Positions 25,039 through 31,500 of a stretch of DNA of 64,000 nt are shown one piece after another. Made by a program: the position numbers and the translations under genes. Position 1 is the stretch's first letter, and the number at the start of each line of letters is the position of its first letter. The notes beneath the pieces are model-generated. The model made no database searches, was not told the origin of the DNA, and saw only the letters and a program-made list of their open reading frames with translations. The DNA is taken from assembly GCA_016490735.1 (NCBI GenBank), contig JAEMWC010000241.1, positions 152,501-216,500 of the forward strand, written 5' to 3'. Source of the stretch: Pachyseris speciosa. Lineage: Eukaryota; Cnidaria; Anthozoa; Scleractinia; Pachyseridae.

Positions 25039-26124
25039 CATTATTATTATTTCCATGGGATGGGTATGAACATAACAACCTGTTCAAAAATGGTGTAGGG
25101 AAGGGAGTAGAACCAGGAGCACTTACCTGGTAGTACTTAATTTACTTGATCACTTTGTGCCACACAAGTTGAACAATGCCGTCTACGCTTCCCTAACTTT
25201 ATTTCGAACGCTAACTACACCAACTAGTTTCATAACCTGCGTTATTTATTTTAGAGGACGACGCCTGCGGGCCCAGGATGAACAAAGTGATCACTTTAGA
25301 ATGATGAACGAGCGCGGTGAGTCTCCTCCAGGATTAGAAATGCTTCCGCAAGGCTGGGACCTACAGCAGTTCGGTCAACAGTGCAACACCTCAGGTAATA
25401 CTCTCATAAAGAAGTAGAGAAGGTCTATTTATGAAGATCGTGAGGATTAGGACAATTCTGCTCTTAAAACGATTCTGTGCCCCATGGTGACAGTTAACAG
25501 CACAACCTACATAATTTTCCTAAACTTTACTGAATGGACAGCCAGGGTTATAACGCGCAGAAAATAATTTTTTTTGAATTCCTTCCCAGACTGGTTTTTC
25601 GTTGGCTTTGGCTTTTTTTCCTGCCAACACACTGGCATTGATTCTTGTTATTGAGCGTGTCAATAAAAGTCACATTTATTCTGAGAATACTTTTCTCAAA
25701 ATAGTTAACCGACTTCATATGAGGAAAGCATCACACAACAGATCAGCGCTGTTTCGATTCAAAACACTATACACAGTAAAAACAATCCACCACTCCAAAA
25801 CCTGTTTTTGATGCGAGGATGAAAATGAAATGATCATCTTTTTTTTTCTTTTTATTCCTTGGCATTAAGTTTTTTCCTTGCACTCTTTCAGGACGGTTCT
25901 TAAAGAATGGACCGATGTTTCTGAGCGACACCGAGAGTGATTCAGATGACCCTGAGGAAACAGTAGCTCCACCAAGAAGCAAAATACCCATCAGACAGCC
26001 TCAGTCTTTAAGAAGACCCCTGAGCTTCAACGGGCCTCCTCCTCCATACAGTGTGGAAAGAGATAACGGGCCAAGTGTTATTAGCTTGAATTCAAAGGCA
26101 AGACGGGCGATGCAAAACTTGTAG
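11577..26124 (+). CDS. Predicted type I membrane protein with four MANSC domains
   Basis: Eight exons join in frame: 11577-11637, 12427-12753, 14215-14553, 15033-15407, 16953-17276, 18281-18371, 25255-25394 and 25892-26124. The product is about 629 residues: signal peptide (1-20, IIVVLLFKFSHG), MANSC domains (about 21-129, 130-242, 243-367 and 368-475), one membrane helix (about 480-502, IIVGSIAIGIGVTGILWTVL), then about 125 cytoplasmic residues. The tail starts with Arg-rich HRGRRLR (stop-transfer) and carries an acidic cluster (SDTESDSDDPEE) and PPPPY, a ligand type for WW domains. MANSC introns are phase 1; only the membrane-exon donor is phase 2, so the tail exons have a different origin or history. 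It looks like a cell-surface receptor or adhesion protein paired with the secreted relative upstream. Ligand unknown. Confidence 0.86.
12427..12753 (+). CDS. MANSC gene 2, exon 2: MANSC domain 1
   Basis: A 327-bp phase 1-1 exon; acceptor CTTTTTTCAG, donor G|GTAAAG. It reads NVTLTHELRAG in place of the usual NVTLRGG-x-x-AG, so the glycine pair is lost, but all eight cysteines are kept (QMCCDKDDCEMA, CYGVDCFSQEHC). Confidence 0.85.
13119..13531. repeat. MITE with AAGCTCTATTAAG ends
   Basis: The ends AAGCTCTATTAAGCCCC and GGGGACTTAATAGAGCTT are inverted repeats. Both sides are flanked by TTACCGTAA (13110-13118 and 13532-13540), a likely 8-9-bp target duplication of hAT type. Confidence 0.7.
13764..14060. 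repeat. Worn or truncated second copy of the AAGCTCTATT MITE
   Basis: It begins AAGCTCTATTGAGCCCC after ATCGTAA and shares the C-rich body and the CACTTCATGTTGC block with the copy at 13119-13531. It lacks a clear right terminal repeat. Confidence 0.55.
14215..14553 (+). CDS. MANSC gene 2, exon 3: MANSC domain 2
   Basis: A 339-bp phase 1-1 exon; acceptor ATCGTTTCAG, donor G|GTGAGT. Motifs are NVTLRGG, ALCCERKTCDLA and CIAVDCFSEELC. It closely resembles the domains of the upstream gene. Confidence 0.85.
15033..15407 (+). CDS. MANSC gene 2, exon 4: MANSC domain 3, missing one cysteine pair
   Basis: A 375-bp phase 1-1 exon, acceptor TATTCTTACAG, donor G|GTAAGG. It has a longer N-terminal linker than its sisters. 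The core reads CIGRSCDLGQGDMAFM where the others read C-x-x-x-C-C-x(4)-C-(D/E)-x-A. The first Cys of the CC pair is Ser and the later Cys is Gly, leaving six of eight cysteines. The rest (NVTLLGG, CYTVSCYSDRVC) is normal, and the frame is open. Confidence 0.85.
15408..16952. other. Intron 4 of MANSC gene 2
   Basis: AT-rich, with a short (ATC)n run near 15570. No repeat family or extra exon was recognised. Confidence 0.4.
16953..17276 (+). CDS. MANSC gene 2, exon 5: MANSC domain 4
   Basis: A 324-bp phase 1-1 exon; acceptor ACTGTTTCAG, donor G|GTCAGT. Motifs are NHTLLGG, ALCCAEQTCDLA and CYAGDCASKELC, with all eight cysteines present. Confidence 0.85.
17303..17676. repeat. MITE with TTCGTAC ends and gene-like CCATGACTTTCCAG blocks
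   Basis: The ends CAGAGTTCGTAC and GTACGAACCCTG are inverted. AATTCCATGACTTTCCAG appears at both ends in mirrored context. The flanks are TACAG at 17298-17302 and 17677-17681. It lies in intron 5 of the membrane MANSC gene. Confidence 0.65.
18281..18371 (+). CDS. MANSC gene 2, exon 6: transmembrane helix
   Basis: A 91-bp exon, phase 1 in and phase 2 out; acceptor TTTGTGTCAG, donor CG|GTAAGA. It reads DWSLWYIIVGSIAIGIGVTG and then ILWTVLTCWH, a single helix bounded by Trp residues. The split Arg codon is completed by the first base of the exon at 25255. Confidence 0.85.
18640..19293. repeat. Minisatellite, about 160-170-bp unit with trinucleotide runs
   Basis: Four copies begin AGGAGGC(G/A)AAGAGCCA near 18712, 18870, 19040 and 19210. 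Each continues through TTCTAATAAACATTAACATT, a (TCA)n run, TATTATGGGATTCT and a (TTA)n run. Long Ile or Asn open frames here are low-complexity artefacts. Confidence 0.85.
19294..19512. repeat. Left copy of a roughly 220-bp target duplication of the LINE
   Basis: It runs from TCTTTATCATCAATATT through the trinucleotide runs to GGAGCACTTACCTGGTAGTAC. The same sequence returns at 24915-25136, right after the poly(A) tail of the LINE, differing by about one TCA unit. Confidence 0.85.
19600..20451 (+). CDS. LINE ORF1: RNA-binding coiled-coil protein
   Basis: 283 residues. A Ser-rich N-terminus is followed by a long heptad-patterned coiled coil (about 45-150), an RRM-like segment beginning RRENLRFFNIPE (about 150-160) and a C-terminal domain with RPIIARFLRFPDRERV and YPKEIQERRRKLWP. 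This is the layout of L1 ORF1p, which trimerises and coats LINE RNA. The ATG at 19600 is the first start in frame. No stops or missing parts are seen. Confidence 0.85.
   Translation: MAEFLDSIFKRKTRGSSSSSESGVSTPKEKRICKTPSEPPDEINMALEMAEDLASKIQLVLHKLSSLENMVEGVLKKFNTLESSVKSIEGELATLNAKTNAVEKSVGAMDNSLKFLNGEIEELKSKANESERKIKSLNDRILYQDVYSRRENLRFFNIPESTDPTQENAKELIYRYMEREIEVDRAREIEFQRVHRIGVKKPGSPRPIIARFLRFPDRERVFKHAMEVKDEIEVRVYADYPKEIQERRRKLWPRLKQAREDGKRAFFDKKEPDKLIVDGHLVT
20718..24536 (+). CDS. LINE ORF2: endonuclease and reverse transcriptase
   Basis: About 1270 residues. An apurinic-type endonuclease is at about 12-240 (LLSLNVRGIR, FLQETYS, IIGGDFN, SDHSAI). The reverse transcriptase is at about 480-760 (SPGNDGLTVEFYK, NWRPISLINVD, IDFKKAFDTVSRD, GVRQGDPLSAYLF and catalytic FADD). 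A C-terminal zinc knuckle is near 1150 (CSLCGKENESLEHI...C). It nicks the target and copies LINE RNA there. The frame opens after TAA (20709-20711) but has no ATG before the endonuclease; the first codon shown is TTG, and the ATG at 20738 is one frame off. The start may be lost or non-AUG. Confidence 0.9.
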   Translation: MFEFEKSCVDFRLLSLNVRGIRSSSKREALFCWLNERKYDVVFLQETYSTIDVESIWKTQWPGKLYFSHGSNHSCGVMILVKDDLDFKLNSLSSDAKGRYIIMEAEVQGSSFLFVNIYAPNNVQDQCCFYDNLNKNIEENIIDKENRIIIGGDFNITLDPEWDCSGGNQSKKASVKHVEDLCLDFDLIDIWRIRNPGIKRFTWRQKKPLIQRRLDFWLLSDVCQEDIENSDIISSINSDHSAITLHFSSIDKQKNGPSFWKFNASLNDDTNFVALLSESVPEWLIEFNAVTDKRVLWDLIKYRIRQMSIKYGKERAREKRERVSKIENLLRTYEENCSKCPSNENFEQLEILKIEYDNIYEDLAKGAIIRSKATWYEKGEKSNKYFLNLESHNKIKSSVRKIFNAEGTLITDPQKIRQEIESFYSDLCKNDTLLPPKTILTSFLGNPDIPKLSQSDAQVCEGKLTISECFKSLQLFQNNKSPGNDGLTVEFYKAFWQVVGKIMVDSLNYSYDHGELSNSQKQAIITLIEKKDKDKRYLSNWRPISLINVDVKIGSKAIAKRLETVLPGIIHYNQCAYVKGRTIFDAIRTVDDIMEFTERYNINGTMICIDFKKAFDTVSRDFLFKTLHVYGFGYSFIQWIHTFYKNVSSCVLNNGFSTAPFSVERGVRQGDPLSAYLFIMVLEILCISVRRNKDIQGITVDTEEIKLELFADDLTGFLRNDHSLRKFMELVEAFGECSGLRINHEKSEVMLLGNGRHYSLRNDTEIGDLKIKHSVKILGVHFTYDSRAKRRLNFDEIVTSIKQKLHIWRWRDLTIMGRIQIVKTFIIPIFLYRASMICSDQEFVKEVNKIIFDFIWKGKDKVKRSVLVGDIEDGGLKAPHLMSMIETQRIICCKKLACDEPSSWKTILLHYLKPVGGKLILCCNFDVKMLPIKLPPFYEDCLKSFAKCSVAINHSEEAIDDRNAILQTILWNNRLIRIDGKVVFFKALAEKGILRIGDFISEHNELITKCNLRELDFSPLDFFRLASVINALPNKWRDSLRRSSHHEKKAFNLQEQIVLNLNGQKTPINKAVSKTIYKEFRNRVITIPSAQKKYSCCFINDTLDWKEIYGLPHRVTSDTKLREFQFKLLNRYLVTNVFLNKIGVLPSPACSLCGKENESLEHILISCNYAREFWAEVIKWLRNLKVNINNLNNREILFGMSNCEDEIFVNHVLMIAKQYLYSCRCKKKSPLIKVFNARIRKIEILELEVAKSKNKLPDYTAKWGKFLKNIDL
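24915..25136. repeat. Right copy of the roughly 220-bp LINE target duplication
   Basis: Starts TCTTTATCATC directly after the poly(A) tail and ends CTTACCTGGTAGTAC, then unique sequence. It matches 19294-19512 almost base for base, with one extra TCA unit. Confidence 0.85.
25255..25394 (+). CDS. MANSC gene 2, exon 7: cytoplasmic tail part 1
   Basis: A 140-bp exon, phase 2 in and phase 1 out; acceptor TTTATTTTAG, donor G|GTAATA. It encodes GRRLRAQDEQSDHFRMMNER and a Gln-rich end. A second, stronger-looking donor (GCGCG|GTGAGT, near 25316) could make a shorter form. Confidence 0.75.
25892..26124 (+). CDS. MANSC gene 2, exon 8: cytoplasmic tail part 2
   Basis: The acceptor CACTCTTTCAG enters in phase 1, and the exon ends with TAG at 26122-26124. 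It carries SDTESDSDDPEETV (possible casein kinase 2 and sorting signal) and GPPPPYS, a PPxY motif that could recruit WW-domain proteins such as Nedd4-type ligases. Confidence 0.8.
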
Positions 26125-28379
26125 TGAAAAATGATAAAATATAACTTTTTCTACGTGCGTACAACACCTGTACCTTGAAAAGGGACAAAGTTTGGATCAG
26201 TAGAGTCATTTCTAAGGCAAGTGAGCCAGGCAGAAAGTTGGAAACAGGATTGTCCTCTTATGTTCAGACCGCCTGGGGACAGTCCACAACCGATTTCATC
26301 TTTAATACAGGGACCGCGCAGGGGTAGGGGATGGGGGGGGGGGGCTTGCACCCCCACCCCCCTCCCACTTTTCAACAGGAAAAAGCAAGTAATGCTGAAA
26401 AGAATCGCTAAAAGTACATAAGTTTCACCACACCATGTTAGTTTTGAATGCATTCCCAGCCATTCCAGAGGACTTTAATTTAAAAACTTTCCGGGGGAGC
26501 ATGCCCACGGACCCCCCCCCCCCCCTAGTTGACTCACGCGAAAACGTTCGAAGTGAGCCCCCCTAGCTGCAAACTTGCTGCGCGGGCCCTGTTATATTAT
26601 ATACATTATAAAACTCAATTTGTCAAATGAATATTCGCCACAGAGTCGTGCAAACTTCTCGAGCCGAACACAGTCTTGATTTATTTTCATTGACGAGAAA
26701 TGAAGTTTCTTTTATTATTATTTTGATTTCTATTTGTATACGATGATATGCAAGCTAAGAAGAAACAAAAAAATACCCTGGTCACATGGATTTTCGTTTC
26801 AAACAGCAACAGCAAAAGGGATTGGAAAACGACAATTTGACTACGAACAGACACAAACCCAGGCGGCCGTTTGGTTGGTTCAGAGAACACGCTACGCATT
26901 TACAGCTAAACTAGTGGCGAAACAAAATGCGAACATCTTCGGGAAGGTCAAGCTTAAATCGCTCCAGAGAGCGTCCCTTTATCCCCGGCCAGCAGATGGT
27001 GACCGACGTATTGCAAAACATGAAACATTTAATAGCTTTAAAAACAATTCCGTTTATTTTATCCAGGAATAGTTCCAAAGAACTTTTTTTTGCTTTGTCC
27101 TGATTTCTGTTTTAGCTGGACACAAATTTGATAAATTATTTAAGTTTTTTGTTGAGGTGGAGAGGGGCTAGGAGGTGTGTTTTTGCCGGTATAGAAAATG
27201 TTGGTCCCCATTGATTTTAAAGTTTTAGATAATGTAAATAAAAACAAGTTAATCTAAGGAATTAGTAACTGATTGCGAATTAATTTGTTAAGTGGAATGC
27301 ATGATGTAATCAACATTGTATAAATATTTTTCAGGAAAAATAATGAAATAAATAGAGCTTTTACGTATTTGACATTGAATTGTAATATTAACCCGTACCA
27401 AGGGGGTGCTATTTAATTCAACACATCTTGGGCAATTAATAGTCTGGGACACTTAATATCTTCTCCATATATGGAGTTACTACCAAATATCTGCTGTTGT
27501 TTTTCGATTGAGTGGAATCGCTCTAACGTGACAAGAATGTCGCTTTTAGAGTGGTTTCCTGAGCAATTTTCCTCTGCAGAAGCCCCCAGGCTGGCATCAT
27601 TAAGCCGCTAGAATGTGGATAAAGGCGAGTCTTTGAAAGAAAACAGAGGTGAGAGGCGGTTTTACGTTGACAGAAATGCCAAACACGATTTGTTGTAAGC
27701 ATGGTGACTCAAAATGGAACCTGTCTCTCTTGCCGTTCTGCGAGTGGATTCCGGGACCTACCAAGGAAATTTGGGCTAGTTTTGACCGGTAAAAACTCAT
27801 CGATGCAACATTTTGTTGGTAGCACCAGGTGGCTCAACGGTGGCTCGACTGAATTATGGAATGAACCGAAGGAGAGTTCTATGCTTTTGGTGTAGGGGAA
27901 TTACCCAGAATTCTTTTGGGGCACGAACAAGGCAAGTTGAAACACACGGGATTGGCTCTCAGAAACGGGCTGAAGCGTGGCTGGCAGGAAATGTGAAAGA
28001 AAACTTTCATAGCAGATACCAAAGAGAGTGCTTGTAGAATGTTGAATATTTGGGCAATGTTTTTGGTAAAAAGTTCACCACAAAAATGTGTAATTTTTGG
28101 TGTTATTCTTTGGCCAAGAGACTAGCATCTTAGGTTTTGCTGCCAAACGAACGGTGATATGCAGGGGAATTCGGGAATTGCAGTCGGTTTGTTGGCTGTG
28201 ATGATTGCAAAGCACATTATCACGACGTTGAGACAAAATTTAAACTAGAAATAAATCATGAAAGCAAAAGCGGTATTTTCTACGGCTATAGCCGTAGTTG
28301 GTCCCTTAAGGGTTAATTAGTAGGTGATTGGTAACGCATACGTTTTCTCTAGTTTCGCACACGCATTTCCATGTTGACT
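26125..28379. other. Intergenic region between MANSC gene 2 and REC114
   Basis: It should hold the 3' ends of the two convergent genes. C- and G-runs occur near 26330-26365 and 26505-26525. Open frames at 26734-27072 and 27813-28037 have no recognisable domain, and their neighbours contain many stops. No gene can be supported. Confidence 0.45.
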
Positions 28380-28559
28380 TTAATATGAACTGCTTTCTGA
28401 AGATGTCAAGTTTGTGAGCTCCTTTTCAACAGCATCCACGAATATAGGGAAGTTGCTATCTGTCAGACATAGTCGTATTAGTAAGCTAAGACGGTCCTGT
28501 GGTATGCCCATGTATCCTGGGGACTGAACATCATCTTGGTGTGACTCGGACGATGAGAT
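28380..28559 (-). CDS. REC114: REC114 exon 5 with stop
   Basis: The acceptor AATGTCACACAG enters in phase 0. The exon carries LLIRLCLTDSNFPIFVDAVE and ends at TAA (28382-28380). This helix block is the best conserved part of the family and is the MEI4-binding segment in studied species. Confidence 0.87.
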   Translation of the reverse strand: MSSSESHQDDVQSPGYMGIPQDRLSLLIRLCLTDSNFPIFVDAVEKELTNLTSSESSSY

Positions 28560-31500
28560 CTGTGTGACATTACATAAACATTTGCATCAGTACTGTTCCG
28601 GCTTCTTCATTCACATTTGTAAACACTATGTACAATTAGCCACGTCTAAACGAGTAAGGGCCTGGGAACGAATCCAAACTTCATTGAAAATTAATGGCAT
28701 TGATTCTAAATCGATTCTCACATGAAAGGATATCTCAAAATAAGCAGTTTCAGCAAGTTTGAGCATATTTGGTTGAAAAGCTGGCAGATACTTATGCATT
28801 CAAAACTTAAAACAATCCCATACAAATGTCTCTATTTCAGAAAGTTCGTCCCTCCAACCATACAAAGTCAGGCTCCTGACAAAGTCTCCAATTTTCAAAA
28901 TTTTCAACAGCATTTTTTCAGCTCCAATTCAACTGAACAGTGTCAAAGTTGGTTAGGTGACCATTTTTAGATGCTCTTTCATGCAGTGGAAACAATTTGT
29001 TTCAAACGATAAATTTTAAAATCTCGTTCCCAGGCCCTTACTCGTTTAGAAAGTGGCTAATGGTTACGACACCGTGTTGAACCACAGGAAGCCCACAAAA
29101 TCTGTTTGTGTAAATGTATGGGATTTACCGTATGTTTCATACTATAGCGACTTATCGCTAAATACATGTATGGACCAATGCTGACTGCCTTATCTGTGGT
29201 GTATTTTCGTCATTTCGCCTCAGAATCCCACACATTTACTATACAATAACAAAGGGTTACACTCGGCAGATTGTGTGGGTGCGCTGATTGAACCTGAAGC
29301 TTTATGATAAAAAGCTGGCACGCATTATATCTTTGGGAAATTATAGTTTCAAACATAAAATAGTGTAATTAACAGCTGCTGATCGGAAGTGCAAGACTAT
29401 TAATACGCTTGGATATGGGTTTTCTCGAGATCTTTTGATGTTGCGTTGCTTGCATATACCTGTACAGTAACCACACGGGCCACAACGGGTTCCTTTTACC
29501 TACCTTATTAGCCAGGTCAGAAAGGGTCAATCCTCTTGACCTTGCGCCCACCGTAGAATTGTCCATTGCACTCGGTCCAGTGGCTCTATCGACCTGTGCA
29601 TGCTGGAAGTCTGGTGAAATGAGCTGTGAGTCCTCCATTTGGACCTGAGAATCAGACTCGGTATGGATTCCGGTGGAAATCTCTCGTACTGCGATTTGAG
29701 GAGAAATCTCGGTCATGAATTGACGACAGTTTTCTGTGGCTGATCGTTCGGTGCTTTTGCTAAATTTTATTCTGAACCTCCTATGGTCATTCTGCATACA
29801 AGGAAAAAAGAGGAAACTGACGTTTTGTAATAATTGTCACGGCAATCTTATGAACAAGGGGAAAATTCACGTTGTAAGCGCATTGAATGTAAGTGACCGT
29901 ATAAAAACATTACTATTGTTACTATAGTATTTTCGACAGTATCCCGCAGGATTGCAGTGGCCTATAGGGCCTATATTAGGCTCTTATCGATTGTGCTAGC
30001 ATAATTTTTGGCATAATTAGGAAAAAACGAGCATAATTTTTGTCCTTTTTAGAAAGTAGCAATGCTAGCATAATCGGCAAATTTTTAGTTTTTTGAAAGG
30101 GAACATTACCAGAGTCGTGACTTGTTTGATCTCTCTAGGGTTGATTATTTTCAAGTTCTTTCCATTATTCAGTCTATTTTTATTCGTCTGGGTGAGGGGC
30201 GAGAAGGTCACCGCAATACTGCGTCGTTCGTCGTCTGGAGGATTGGGCGCACAGGAAGTAAAGATTATTCATGGCTCCTGGTCGGTCCCAGTTCCCACTT
30301 CACAGGCAACAAAATGTCGTCAAGCAACTTACAGATAAGAGTGTGTAACTCAAGATAAAGAATATTTCATGTTTTATTAACAAAAAAATATGTAACTTTG
30401 GACTCAGGTTTTGTTTGTTTGTTCGTTGGTTGGTTGGATGGTTTGTTTTGTTTTCTTTTGTGTTTGGAAAAGTATACTTTAAGAAAAAGTAGCATAATTA
30501 TAATTCGGGGAAATAATCGGGCACTGCTAGTAGTATAATATGCAACTTTTACTAGTACATTACTGGTCTCTGGCCGCGAGAAAGGAGAGACACCATTGCC
30601 GGTGCCCGACGAGTTTCCTGTCGCGTATGCGCGAGCGTTCCCTTAACAACGAATGACATATTGGTCACGTGCGACCCGACTCGGTAAACCAGTTTGTGCG
30701 TGAAATTTGCAGCAGCCGTATTATTCATCACCAGGCTGTTTACAAATACAACTTTGATCCCTTTACCGCAAAGAAATGATCAATTGTAAAACGAGTCGTC
30801 GTAGTCAAGAGCTTTAATGATAACAAGACTTACCAATTAACAACGCAATGGGACTCGTCGACGACAATTCCAAGTAAACGTTCTCAGAGTTCGGGAATTA
30901 CTCGATGGTTTACAACAAGCTATAAATGCTCCGGGCTCACATACTCGCTCGAATAAACGCCCGGGGCTTATTTAAAATTTCGGCCAAATAGGGGCCCTTA
31001 TTCGAAGGTGGGCGCTTAATCGGGGAGGGTGGTTATTAAGTTTTTCTTCCAACCAACTGTAATTTATTTTGTCTCATGTACATACAACTGCAAATACATG
31101 GGGATAGAAATATCTGGAAGTGACTTCAAGGAAAATAAACTGTACTCCTTACGGTGTAGTTGAATCTTGAAAGAATATAAATAAAGTGACAATAGAAACA
31201 GGTTTCCCTTTTATTTCTACTACTTACGAAGGTGAAGGGGAGGGGAGGAAGGCGCTTATTCGAGGGTGGGGGGGGCACTTATTTGCTATTGTGGCTGAGG
31301 GGGTGGGCGCTTAATCGGGGGAGGGCGCTTATTAGAGCGTGGGCGCTTATTCGAGGGAATACGGTATGCGATTTCTATGCCTTTAAAGGATGGCAAGTCA
31401 CCTTCGATCATGATAGCTTTGATTCCCAGTCTTTTACACGATAATTTCTGGTCCTTTATGAGAGAGTTTAATGGAGACACGACCAAAACTGGTGGCTTGG

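Noticed and set aside
26734..27072. 112-residue + strand frame downstream of the membrane MANSC gene
   Set aside because: No domain, no good splice signals linking it to either neighbour, and an unremarkable composition; probably chance or 3' flank.
27813..28037. Frame with GGSTVARLNYGMNRRRVLCF
   Set aside because: Neighbouring sequence is full of stops, no family recognised, and no splice partners found; perhaps a worn retrocopy.
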